Shown: positions 1-8,608 of the stretch, piece by piece
Numbering within the stretch: the stretch's first letter is position 1
How the letters are laid out: each line of letters starts with the position of its first letter
NCBI GenBank assembly: GCA_051155735.1
Contig: DAXETX010000300.1
Coordinates: 1 to 36,108 of the forward strand
Reading direction: 5' to 3'
From: JASJCP01 sp051155735
Lineage (GTDB): Bacteria; Cyanobacteriota; Cyanobacteriia; Cyanobacteriales; Xenococcaceae
DNA: 36,108 nt
Made by a program: the position numbers and the translations under genes
The notes under the pieces: model-generated
Database searches by the model: none
What the model saw: the letters and a program-made list of their open reading frames with translations, nothing else
What the model was told of the DNA's origin: nothing

Positions 1-6
1 TTATTT

Positions 7-3000
7 CTACTTTTTCTGATTAGAATTAATTAGCTTGGTAATAGTAGTTAGCAACAAAGAAATATTAATTGGTTTAGTCAGATGTTGCTGAAAACCTGCA
101 TTTAAAGCCCGTTGTCGATCGACTTCTCCAGCATAAGCGGTTAAAGCGATCGCTGGTAGATTTTCGCCTTGGGGTAATTGACGAATTTGAGTCATGAGGG
201 TGTAACCATCTGCTTCAGGCATACCAATATCGCTAATAATTAAATTGGGAGTAAATTTGTCTAAAGCTGCTAGTGCTTCTTGGGCGGATGCTACGGCTGT
301 TACTGCTGCACCTTCTTGTTCTAAAACAAAAGTTAGGATATCTCGCGAGTCGATTTCATCATCTACGATTAATACTTGAAGACCGTTAAAGCAATTGGGT
401 TTGACTGACTCTTCAATAGGGAGGTTAGTAACTTGTTTTGTCTTAGCAGAGTCAACTAGGGGAAATTTAACCCTAAAAGTAGCTCCCTGACCTACTCCAG
501 GACTGGTTACTGCTACTGTTCCCCCGTGTAACTCAGCTAGATGACGCACAATGGCTAACCCTAAACCCAAACCGCCAAATTTACGCGTAGTGGTACTTTT
601 TGCTTGCCGAAAGCGGTCAAATACATAAGGTAAAAATTCGGGTTCGATACCTTGTCCTGTATCTTGGACCTGAATCTGAGCCTGCGTCCCAATACGCTTT
701 AGTGTAACTACAACTTCACCGCCTTCAGGAGTAAACTTGATCGCATTAGAAAGTAGATTCCAGGCTATTTGTTGTAAGCGTCCTTCATCTCCTAAAACTT
801 GCCCGACATTAGGTTCAAATACCGTTTTAATAGTAATTGATTTGGCTTCAGCAGCTAATTTGACGGTATCTAGTGCTGCTCTAATGACAAATTCTAAATT
901 AAGAGCAGTTAATTGAAAGTTGAGTTTACCCCGCAAAATCCGCGACACATCTAAGAGATCGTTAATAATTTGTGCTTGTAACTTGGCATTACGCTCAATT
1001 ATCTCGATTCCTAAAGCGGTTTTTTCAGTACTAAGTCTCCCTGCTGCTAATAGCTGCGACCAACCTAATATCGGATTCAGCGGGGTGCGTAGTTCGTGGG
1101 ACACGATCGCTAAAAACTCGTCTTTTAACTGGTTAGCTTTAACTAACTCCTCAGTCCTTTGCCGTAGTTTTTCTTCTAGTTCTTTAATTCGGGTAATATC
1201 GGTGTTCGTACCATACCATTTAATAATTTCTCCCTGTGGGTTTTTTAACGGTCTGGCTCTACCTAAAAACCAATGATAATTACCATCGGATCTGCGTAAA
1301 CGCGCTTCTATATTATATTTTTGACCTGTTTCAATTGCTTGAGTCCAGTTTTGGCTAACTCGTTCCAAGTCATCAGGATGAACAATTGTTGACCAACCGA
1401 GTCCTTGCATTGCTTCTAGGGGAACTCCTGTATATTCTTGCCAACGCTGGTTAATGTAATCTATTTCACCATTGGGTAACGCTGTCCAGACTTGCTGGGG
1501 AATCACCTCGGTAATTAGTCGGAGTTGATCTTCACTTTGTTGTAGAGCTTGTTTACTAGCTTCGCGGTCTGTAATATCAATACCAGAAGGAATCAGGTAT
1601 TCTAATTGTCCGTTGGCATTAAATAACGGCACAATACTAAAGTCAATCAAAATAAAATTCGATTCACTCAAGCGAATTTTAACGTCGTAGCGCACGATTT
1701 CGCCATTAGCTGCTCGTTGCACCGCAGCATTTAACTGGGCTTGAATTTTAGGATCGTAAGACCACCAGTAAGCTTGAGCAAAGGGTTTACCTAAAACATC
1801 TTTTGGTTCTAAATCAGCAGCTTTTAATACGGTATGATTAGCTTCAATCAATACCCCATCAGGAGTCAGCACACCGACAAAACTATACAAACTATCGAGG
1901 ATGCGTCTGAGTTGCTCTTCACTGCGTCGCAGTTTATCTTCTATTTGTTTGCGCTCGGTAATATCGAGATTAATGCCACTCATCCGGATTGGTTCGCCCT
2001 GGTCATTGAGAGTTACATTGCCCATTCCTAACAACCAACGAACGCCCTGTTGGGGATGAATAATCCGAAATTCAGCGTTAAATTTTGGTAATTTTTGGTC
2101 TATAACCTTTTGTACTTCTTGTTGAACTCGCTCTCGGTCTTCAGGATGTAGCTGATTTGACGAAGTCAGAGGAAGCCCCGTCGTCTCACGGCGGGGTCTC
2201 TCTGACCAATTTTGATACTCAGGCGACCCTTGTTGGGGATCTAACCCATACAACTCATAGTTTTCTGGCGACCAAATAATTTTGCCTGTCGCAATTTCCC
2301 AATCCCAAGAACCTGCATTAGCACTAGATAATGCCAGTCTTAGCAGTTGCTCATTTTCTTGCAGTTGGCGTTGTGATTCTTTGAGTAGTGTAATATCTCT
2401 AGAAATTCCAATAACCCCTAAAATTTTCCCTGTAGCATCGCGCCAAGGATATTTATTAGTTAACAGCGATCGCGATGTTTCTCTGTAAGGGATTACTTCT
2501 TCATAAGAGAAAAATTTTCCTTCAGTAATCACCTGAGAATCTAATTCTCTAATTGACTGAGCAATTTCAGGAGCAAAGAATTTCGTATCATCTTGTCCTA
2601 ACATCTCTTCGACGCGCCGTCCTAGCCATTCAGCAGCAGCTTGGTTAGACATTAGATAGCGTCCCTGTAAATCTTTAACATATATGAGATCGCAAGTATC
2701 ACTAATAATCGAGCGTAAAATATTGTTAGTTTTAACTAGCTCCGCTTCAAGCTGTTTACTTTGAGTGATATCTTGCACTGTCCCCATCATGCGGTTTGGT
2801 TCGCCAGCTTGATTATAAAAACCTCTACCCTTGGCAACCAACCAATGAATACTCTCATCAGACCAAACAACCCGATACTCAATGCTGTATTCGGTTCGGT
2901 TTGCTAAAGCTGCTTTGACCGAGTGAGTTACGCGATCGCGATCTTCAGGATGAAGTAGCTGCAAAAACTTTTTGTAGCTAATATCAGCATCAGGTTCTAG

Positions 3001-3924
3001 TCCAAATAGAGTTTTACACTGTTGTGTCCACTCTAACTTGTCCTCACGGATATCCCAAAACCACATCCCCAAACCAGAAGCCACTGTCGCTAGTTGTAAC
3101 TTAAGTAATGCTTCTTGGTGTTGCAGCGATAACTGATGTTCGGCGATCGCCCGATTGACTTCCGACTTGAGTTTTGCTGGCGTTAGTTGACCCTTGACCA
3201 GATAGTCCGCAGCACCCAACTTGAGAAACTGAACGGCGATATTTTCATCTCCCTGTCCAGTTAAGACAATTACAGGCGGACGATCTACGCCAGATTGCTG
3301 TGGCAGTTGAGCTAACCACTCCAATCCATTCATATCGGGTAACAAATAGTCTAGCAAAACAATATCTGGTTGACATTGCTGATATACTTCTAGAGCTTCT
3401 TCCCCCGATTCGGCTTCAACAAAAGTATATTGCGCTTCAGAATTAGAATTAGTTCGCAGATAGCGTCGATACATTGCCCGATCTTCTAAAGAATCTTCCA
3501 CCAGTAATACTGTCCGTTGGGAGATAATTGGTGATTGAAGAGAAGCGTCTGGTTGCACCTCACTGATTTCTTTAAAAGTTACTACTACAGCATAAGGTTC
3601 GGTCTGGTTTGCCTGAAACAAGGGTTGAGTCGCGACAGATAACCAAATCAGATCTCCCTGGGGCTGGTAAAATCCCATTACGAGATCCGAACTTGGTTGA
3701 CCTGTTCTTAAAGCAATAGTTGCAGGATGAGTTTTTGAAGCACCATCTTGCTGAATTGTTTGCCAAGATAGGCGATCGCAACTAGTTCCGACCAATTGTT
3801 CGGTAGTATAACCCAGAATCTTTGCTGCATCGGCATTACACCCTTGAATACTACCATCCGCAAGCTGCAATAACATTCCTACTGCTGGAGTTGAGTTAGA
3901 AGCGCGATTTAGTTTTGTCTTCAT
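7..3924 (-). CDS. Hybrid sensor histidine kinase with six PAS and two receiver domains
   Basis: Large soluble signalling kinase of 1305 residues; I see no membrane helix. Domains in order (numbered from the ATG at 3924): PAS at about 10-125, a receiver at 138-262 with phosphoacceptor Asp192 in VLLDYLLPDMNG, four further PAS/PAC units to about 788, a sixth PAS at 798-915, HisKA with the phosphorylated His943 in IVSHELRTP, the HATPase domain (N-box NLLSNAIKF, DTGQGI, GGLGLGLAIV), and a C-terminal receiver with Asp1232 in ISDIGMPEADG and Lys in the LTKP motif. Both receivers keep their key residues, so a phosphorelay within the protein is plausible. An in-frame TTG lies two codons upstream at 3930, but the ATG is the better start. 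The fourth PAS carries an in-frame insertion of about 18 residues (574-591) encoded by a palindromic repeat. The gene follows gyrB on the same strand after 66 bases and may be cotranscribed. The stimulus is unknown. Confidence 0.93.
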   Translation of the reverse strand: MKTKLNRASNSTPAVGMLLQLADGSIQGCNADAAKILGYTTEQLVGTSCDRLSWQTIQQDGASKTHPATIALRTGQPSSDLVMGFYQPQGDLIWLSVATQPLFQANQTEPYAVVVTFKEISEVQPDASLQSPIISQRTVLLVEDSLEDRAMYRRYLRTNSNSEAQYTFVEAESGEEALEVYQQCQPDIVLLDYLLPDMNGLEWLAQLPQQSGVDRPPVIVLTGQGDENIAVQFLKLGAADYLVKGQLTPAKLKSEVNRAIAEHQLSLQHQEALLKLQLATVASGLGMWFWDIREDKLEWTQQCKTLFGLEPDADISYKKFLQLLHPEDRDRVTHSVKAALANRTEYSIEYRVVWSDESIHWLVAKGRGFYNQAGEPNRMMGTVQDITQSKQLEAELVKTNNILRSIISDTCDLIYVKDLQGRYLMSNQAAAEWLGRRVEEMLGQDDTKFFAPEIAQSIRELDSQVITEGKFFSYEEVIPYRETSRSLLTNKYPWRDATGKILGVIGISRDITLLKESQRQLQENEQLLRLALSSANAGSWDWEIATGKIIWSPENYELYGLDPQQGSPEYQNWSERPRRETTGLPLTSSNQLHPEDRERVQQEVQKVIDQKLPKFNAEFRIIHPQQGVRWLLGMGNVTLNDQGEPIRMSGINLDITERKQIEDKLRRSEEQLRRILDSLYSFVGVLTPDGVLIEANHTVLKAADLEPKDVLGKPFAQAYWWSYDPKIQAQLNAAVQRAANGEIVRYDVKIRLSESNFILIDFSIVPLFNANGQLEYLIPSGIDITDREASKQALQQSEDQLRLITEVIPQQVWTALPNGEIDYINQRWQEYTGVPLEAMQGLGWSTIVHPDDLERVSQNWTQAIETGQKYNIEARLRRSDGNYHWFLGRARPLKNPQGEIIKWYGTNTDITRIKELEEKLRQRTEELVKANQLKDEFLAIVSHELRTPLNPILGWSQLLAAGRLSTEKTALGIEIIERNAKLQAQIINDLLDVSRILRGKLNFQLTALNLEFVIRAALDTVKLAAEAKSITIKTVFEPNVGQVLGDEGRLQQIAWNLLSNAIKFTPEGGEVVVTLKRIGTQAQIQVQDTGQGIEPEFLPYVFDRFRQAKSTTTRKFGGLGLGLAIVRHLAELHGGTVAVTSPGVGQGATFRVKFPLVDSAKTKQVTNLPIEESVKPNCFNGLQVLIVDDEIDSRDILTFVLEQEGAAVTAVASAQEALAALDKFTPNLIISDIGMPEADGYTLMTQIRQLPQGENLPAIALTAYAGEVDRQRALNAGFQQHLTKPINISLLLTTITKLINSNQKK
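2165..2206. repeat. Bipartite palindromic repeat inside a PAS-coding segment (copy 1)
   Basis: The element has outer arms GTCAGAG (2165-2171) and CTCTGAC (2200-2206). Inner arms CCCCGTCG (2176-2183) and CGGCGGGG (2189-2196) flank a 5-base loop TCTCA. On the coding (minus) strand it is read as roughly SERPRRETTGLPLTSS, which interrupts a PAS domain between EYQNW and LHPEDRERV. A structurally matching element lies at 33950-33993. Confidence 0.7.
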
Positions 3925-3990
3925 AGGCAATTTAAGCGACAGAACTAGCTTGAGGATTTAAGCTGTAATAATAAGTTAACTCGATCGCTG

Positions 3991-5919
3991 CTAAATATCT
4001 AAATCCATTAGATTTAGTTTAGGTGCGTTGGTTTCAATAAATTCTCTTCTTGGTGCGACTCGATCCCCCATCAGAACCGTAAAAATGCGGTCTGCTTCCG
4101 CTGCATCTTCAATTTCAACTCGTTTCATCATCCGAGTTTCAGGATTCATTGTCGTATCCCATAACTGTTGAGGCATCATTTCTCCTAAACCTTTAAAGCG
4201 TTGAATCGTATAGTTAGCATTAGCAGGAAATTCCGCAATCCGTTGCTGTAAGTCGCGATCGCTGTAACAATAGTAGTGATTCCGTCCTCTTTCTAGTTTA
4301 TACAACGGAGGACAAGCAATATAAACATAGCCTTGATCTACTAAGTCTCTCTGATAGCGATAGAAAAAGGTGAGTAACAAAGTACGGATGTGCGCTCCAT
4401 CAACATCAGCATCAGTCATAATTACAATGCGATGATAGCGTAACTGAGAAGCATCAAACTCTTCGCCTTTAATGCCCAATCCTAACGCCGTGATCATCGA
4501 TTGGATTTCATTATTTTTATAAATCTTGGCATCATCAGTCTTCTCAATATTAAGAATTTTCCCTCTTAAAGGCAAAATAGCCTGAAATTGCCGATCTCTG
4601 CCTTGTTTGGCACTTCCGCCCGCACTATCACCTTCAACTAGAAAAATCTCTGACTCTGAAGGATCGCGGGAACTGCAATCTGCTAACTTACCAGGTAGAG
4701 TTGTCGATTCTAAAACTGATTTACGACGGACTAATTCTCTGGCGTGTCTGGCTGCTTCGGCTGCTTTAAAAGATTGAATTGCTTTTTCGATAATCGAATC
4801 GCCAACATTGAGATTAAACTCTAAATATTCATTCAACACTTCCCCGACTAGAGAATCAACAATTCCTCTAACTTCGGTATTACCTAGTTTAGTTTTAGTC
4901 TGTCCTTCAAACTCAGGATCGGGTACTTTGACTGAGATAACTGCGGTTAAACCTTCGCGAATATTCTCCCCACCTAAGTTTTTATCAGCATCTTTTAGCT
5001 TATTTCGCTTGCGCGCATAATTATTTAGAGTACGAGTTAGAACTGTTTTTAATCCTTCGAGATGCGTACCGCCGTCAATGGTCCGAATATTGTTCGCAAA
5101 CCCCAATAAGTTATCACTAAAAGCATCGATACACCATTGCAAAGCAACTTCTACTGTAACTCCGCTTTTTTCTCCTGAAACGTAGAGAATTTCTTCATGC
5201 AAAGCTTGCTTCTCTCTGGTCATGTAGGCGACATACTCTTTGATCCCGCCTTCATAGAAATAGACTTCTTGATGTGGTTCTGCTTGACGATAATCAGTGA
5301 AAGTAATCTTAACACCCGCATTAAGATAAGCTAATTCTTTGAGTCTTCCTGCTAAAACACTGTATTCAAACTCAATAGTATCAGTAAAAATAGTGCGATC
5401 GGGAAAAAACTCGACCAATGTTCCTGTTTGCTGCGAATTATCTTGATTCGGTGTTACTCTTAACTCTCCTTGGGGTTTGCCTCTCTCATAGCGTTGAATG
5501 TGGATTTTTTGTTCCCGCCATACAGTTACTTCTACCCATTCGGATAAAGCGTTAACGACAGAAACCCCAACACCGTGTAAACCTCCTGAAACTTTATAAC
5601 CACCTCCGCCAAATTTACCACCAGCGTGCAATACTGTCATTACCGTCTCTAAAGCTGACCTACCAGTCTTGGGATGAATTCCTGTGGGAATACCACGTCC
5701 ATCATCGGTAACTTTAATTGACCCTGTTGCGGTAATCTCTATTTCTATATGAGTACAATGACCAGCTAAAGCTTCATCGATGGAATTATCTACTACTTCA
5801 TATACTAAATGGTGTAGTCCTCTCGGTCCTGTCGAACCAATATACATTCCAGGACGCTTGCGTACTGCTTCTAGACCTTCAAGAACTTGAATTTGATCTG
5901 CACCGTAACTGCTAGTCAT
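3991..5919 (-). CDS. gyrB: DNA gyrase subunit B
   Basis: ATPase subunit of the type II topoisomerase that introduces negative supercoils; it works with GyrA in the cytoplasm. The 642 residues match the short GyrB form, without the extra insertion in the TOPRIM/tail region of the E. coli protein. Visible motifs: GHKL ATPase residues EVVDNSIDEALAG and DDGRGIP near the N-terminus, the glycine-rich lid GGLHGVGVSVVNALS, the TOPRIM acidic motifs EGDSAGGSAKQGRD and DADVDGAHIRTLLLTFFYR, PLRGKILNIEK, and the C-terminal RFKGLGEMMPQQLWDTTMNP. ParE is the main alternative, but this sequence and its length fit cyanobacterial GyrB. Start is the ATG at 5919. The hybrid kinase follows 66 bases downstream on the same strand. 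The long upstream gap to pstC is shared with a divergent promoter region. Confidence 0.97.
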   Translation of the reverse strand: MTSSYGADQIQVLEGLEAVRKRPGMYIGSTGPRGLHHLVYEVVDNSIDEALAGHCTHIEIEITATGSIKVTDDGRGIPTGIHPKTGRSALETVMTVLHAGGKFGGGGYKVSGGLHGVGVSVVNALSEWVEVTVWREQKIHIQRYERGKPQGELRVTPNQDNSQQTGTLVEFFPDRTIFTDTIEFEYSVLAGRLKELAYLNAGVKITFTDYRQAEPHQEVYFYEGGIKEYVAYMTREKQALHEEILYVSGEKSGVTVEVALQWCIDAFSDNLLGFANNIRTIDGGTHLEGLKTVLTRTLNNYARKRNKLKDADKNLGGENIREGLTAVISVKVPDPEFEGQTKTKLGNTEVRGIVDSLVGEVLNEYLEFNLNVGDSIIEKAIQSFKAAEAARHARELVRRKSVLESTTLPGKLADCSSRDPSESEIFLVEGDSAGGSAKQGRDRQFQAILPLRGKILNIEKTDDAKIYKNNEIQSMITALGLGIKGEEFDASQLRYHRIVIMTDADVDGAHIRTLLLTFFYRYQRDLVDQGYVYIACPPLYKLERGRNHYYCYSDRDLQQRIAEFPANANYTIQRFKGLGEMMPQQLWDTTMNPETRMMKRVEIEDAAEADRIFTVLMGDRVAPRREFIETNAPKLNLMDLDI

Positions 5920-6320
5920 GTAATCTCTCCGAAAATGGCTTAGAGGTTAGTCAAAGCTTGTTTATGACAAAAGTCTCAAAAATTCTAACATAAAAGGTTG
6001 TGAGGCGGTTTAAATGTTGTTTGGTAATATTTTTCTTAACGAATGAACCCCTTATTTATGGACCATTTATCATTTTACATTTATTACAGTCTTATAATAC
6101 TATTGTATCATATAAATGTTGGAGGACGTGATTTTGCCCGATTGGCGATCGCGCTATGGCGATAATACTGATAAAATCAATACCGCATTAAAGACAAAAT
6201 AACCCGTTGTTCTCCATGCTGTATGTATAGCGATTATTAAGAGAAATGTCTGACAAATAATTTTCTAAAGTTAGGCTTAGAGCAAAATTTTCCAAGAACC
6301 CAAATTTTTATTAGGAAAAA

Positions 6321-6339
6321 GTTAACAACAGTTTAAGAA
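6321..6339 (+). promoter_or_regulatory. Candidate Pho box, distal
   Basis: GTTAACAA (6321-6328) and TTTAAGAA (6332-6339) are direct repeats with an 11-base period. That fits the 8+3 spacing of cyanobacterial PhoB/SphR boxes built on a TTAA core. Only two units are recognisable and the outer bases are degenerate, so this is a candidate only. It lies about 345 bases upstream of pstC. Confidence 0.25.
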
Positions 6340-6401
6340 AAAATAAAAGCAAGAATATATTTATTATGGAACGCTACATATCTATCTCTAGATAGAAAAT
6401 A

Positions 6402-6430
6402 TTTAGAGGATATTTAAGTATATTTAAGCC
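6402..6430 (+). promoter_or_regulatory. Candidate Pho box, proximal
   Basis: Three imperfect direct repeats, TTTAGAGG (6402-6409), TTTAAGTA (6413-6420) and TTTAAGCC (6423-6430), start 11 and 10 bases apart. Cyanobacterial phosphate-regulon operators are tandem 8-base repeats with a TTAA core and short spacers, and this is the best match upstream of pstC (about 255 bases away). The region is AT-rich, so a chance match is possible. Confidence 0.3.
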
Positions 6431-6683
6431 ATAAAATCTTCAAAAAAATTGAACTTTTTTAATTCACAAATAACTCATATTTATTCCAAAAATATTGAAA
6501 ATTTAAAACTTAAATCAACCGATAAAACAAGTTTTAAATATTAGGTTTGTCCTATCTCCTTAGATATTGGTCAATAAAATTGCCCCTACCTAAAGCTAAT
6601 TTAATTATTAACATTTTATTCATTTGAAATTTACGGTAAATCAAAAAAAATCTTTCTAAATATTCAACGAACCTAGTTTAGTT

Positions 6684-7643
6684 ATGACTTCTACTACTGC
6701 TCAATCATCTCAATCATCAACAGATAATAAGAAAAGATCGGGTCAAGAAAAAGTAACTGACCGCACTTTTATTTGGCTAACTCTAATTTTTGCTTTTGCC
6801 GTAGCAGGGGTTTTACTTTGGATTGCCATTCGAGTTGGAATTCAAGCAATACCTGCTATTCGTGAATTTGGCTGGTCTTTTCTGTTTAATAGTGCTTGGA
6901 ATCCACCAGAAGAACAGTATGCGATTCTACCCATGATCTATGGAACTGTAGTTAGTTCTCTAATTGCTTTATTAGTTGCTTTTCCAATTGGAGTAGCTTG
7001 CGCAGTTGTCTTGAGTGAAAACTTTCTTCCTGGGTCGATTCGACGAACTCTAATCTTTTTAGTGGAATTATTAGCAGCAATACCGAGTGTTGTCTATGGC
7101 TTGTGGGGGATATATGTTTTAATTCCCTTTCTCAAACCCATTGGCACTTGGTTACACCAAAATTTAGGTTGGATTCCTCTATTTTCGACTCAGTATATCG
7201 GACCAGGGATGTTTCCCGCAGGAATTATTTTATCAATCATGATTTTACCGATTCTTACTGCAATTGCTCGCGATTCTCTTGATTCCTTACCGCCAGATCT
7301 CCGTTCTGGCTCTTATGCTGTTGGTTCGACGCGCTGGCAAACTATTTTTAGCATCTTGATTCCTGCTGCTTTTTCAGGAATTGTTGGTGGCACAATGCTG
7401 GCTTTAGGTAGAGCTTTAGGTGAAACGATGGCAGCGACTCTAGTTATTGGGAACAGTAATAATCTCAACTTTTCGATCCTTGCTCCTGCAAATACTATCG
7501 CCTCTCTCATGGCAAATCAGTTTTCTGAAGCTAGCGGTTTGCAAAGAGATTCTTTGATGTATGCAGGACTTGTTTTATTTGCGATTACTTTAATTGTCAA
7601 TATACTTGCTGAACTGATTATTCAACAAGTTAAAAAATATTAG
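6684..7643 (+). CDS. pstC: Phosphate ABC transporter permease PstC
   Basis: Inner-membrane permease of the high-affinity phosphate importer; it pairs with PstA to form the channel driven by PstB. The 319 residues are the usual length. A hydrophilic Ser/Thr/Gln-rich N-terminus (about 25 residues) precedes the first helix (LIFAFAVAGVLLWIAI), followed by five more hydrophobic segments. The PstC-typical stretch PSVVYGLWGIYVLIPFLKP and the cytoplasmic EAA-like loop (AVGSTRWQTIFSILIPAAFSG) are visible. It is the first gene of a pstC-pstA-pstB run, with 39 bases before pstA. No phosphate-binding protein gene (pstS) precedes it, which is unusual for a pst operon. Phosphate-starvation control is likely by analogy, and Pho-box-like repeats lie upstream. 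Confidence 0.95.
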   Translation: MTSTTAQSSQSSTDNKKRSGQEKVTDRTFIWLTLIFAFAVAGVLLWIAIRVGIQAIPAIREFGWSFLFNSAWNPPEEQYAILPMIYGTVVSSLIALLVAFPIGVACAVVLSENFLPGSIRRTLIFLVELLAAIPSVVYGLWGIYVLIPFLKPIGTWLHQNLGWIPLFSTQYIGPGMFPAGIILSIMILPILTAIARDSLDSLPPDLRSGSYAVGSTRWQTIFSILIPAAFSGIVGGTMLALGRALGETMAATLVIGNSNNLNFSILAPANTIASLMANQFSEASGLQRDSLMYAGLVLFAITLIVNILAELIIQQVKKY

Positions 7644-7682
7644 ACCACTTATTAAAGCTAATAATTTATCTGAAATTTAATC

Positions 7683-8567
7683 ATGTCATCCTTAGCTCAT
7701 AATCAACAAGATAACACTGATACTCTAGAAGTTTCCCGCAGTCGTCCCCGTACTATTATGGGTACTTTATTAACTACTTTGGCATTTATTTTGTTAGGTG
7801 TAGCTTTGCTACCTCTAGTCTTGGTCATTGTCTATGTAGTGATCAAAGGTGGGAGTCGCGTTAACTGGAACTTGTTTACCGAGTTACCTCCCGCAGCTTT
7901 ACAAGATGGAGGCGGTGTTGCTAACGCCATTGTCGGAACTTTAATTTTAGTCGGGATTGCTGCGGTGATTAGTCTTCCCATTGGGATCTTAGCAGCAATT
8001 TATCTCTCAGAATTTAGCCCTACCAGGGTAGCCCGTTGGATTCGTTTTGCTACCAATGTTCTTAGTGGCGTACCGTCGATTATTGTCGGTATCTTTGCTT
8101 ATGGGGCGATTGTTACTAGAACTGATACCTTTTCGGCTTTTGCTGGCGGTTTCGCCCTCGCAGTACTCATGTTGCCAATTATCGTTCGTACCACTGATGA
8201 GGCATTACAAATTGTGCCTCAAGAAGTACGTTGGGCATCAGCAGGTGTGGGTGCGTCTAATTTTCATACTGTACTGAGAATTGTCTTACCCGCAGCTATT
8301 CCTGCCATTGTGACGGGAGCGATATTGGCAGTCGCCAGAGCAGCAGGAGAAACCGCACCCCTAATTTTTACCGCACTATTTACCCAATTTTGGCCCAGTG
8401 GTCTATTTGAGCCAATTCCTTCACTTTCAGTTTTGATCTACAACTACGCTACTGTCCCCTATGACAATCAAAAAGAGCTAGCCTGGGCTGCTTCTCTAAT
8501 TTTGGTAGCAATGATTTTACTAGCTAGTATTCTGGCGCGCTGGTCAACCCGCAATAAAGTTTACTAA
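7683..8567 (+). CDS. pstA: Phosphate ABC transporter permease PstA
   Basis: Second membrane subunit of the phosphate importer. The 294 residues include an N-terminal cytoplasmic tail of about 25 residues, then TTLAFILLGVALLPLVLVIVY and further helices making six in all. Family markers are the PstA-type segment VLSGVPSIIVGIFAYGAIV and the EAA loop around ASAGVGASNFHTVLRIVLPAAIP that contacts the ATPase. It starts 39 bases after pstC and ends 41 bases before pstB, consistent with one transcript. The start is the ATG at 7683, with no strong Shine-Dalgarno. Confidence 0.95.
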   Translation: MSSLAHNQQDNTDTLEVSRSRPRTIMGTLLTTLAFILLGVALLPLVLVIVYVVIKGGSRVNWNLFTELPPAALQDGGGVANAIVGTLILVGIAAVISLPIGILAAIYLSEFSPTRVARWIRFATNVLSGVPSIIVGIFAYGAIVTRTDTFSAFAGGFALAVLMLPIIVRTTDEALQIVPQEVRWASAGVGASNFHTVLRIVLPAAIPAIVTGAILAVARAAGETAPLIFTALFTQFWPSGLFEPIPSLSVLIYNYATVPYDNQKELAWAASLILVAMILLASILARWSTRNKVY

Positions 8568-8608
8568 CCCAACATCTTAATTAAATTAATCAAGGAGCAA
8601 TTTTAATT

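Larger units (their letters stand above)
5920..6683. other. Long intergenic region between gyrB and pstC
   Basis: 764 bases, AT-rich, lying between two divergent genes, so it must hold both promoters. A TATAAT-like hexamer occurs at 6093-6098. Pho-box-like direct repeats occur at 6321-6339 and 6402-6430 (listed separately). A HIP1 octamer is near 6147. A 28-codon open frame at 6116-6202 is discussed as a possible gene remnant. I see no tRNA, hairpin terminator or convincing gene here, and no pstS. Confidence 0.6.

Noticed and set aside
2282..2488. Plus-strand open frames within the hybrid kinase, gyrB, pst and caspase genes
   Set aside because: These are antisense shadows of strongly supported genes and have no family features or ribosome-binding sites.
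6058..6165. 35-codon open frame starting at ATG 6058
   Set aside because: Its product is a hydrophobic, Tyr/Ile-rich string typical of AT-rich non-coding DNA and overlaps the other candidate frame at 6116.
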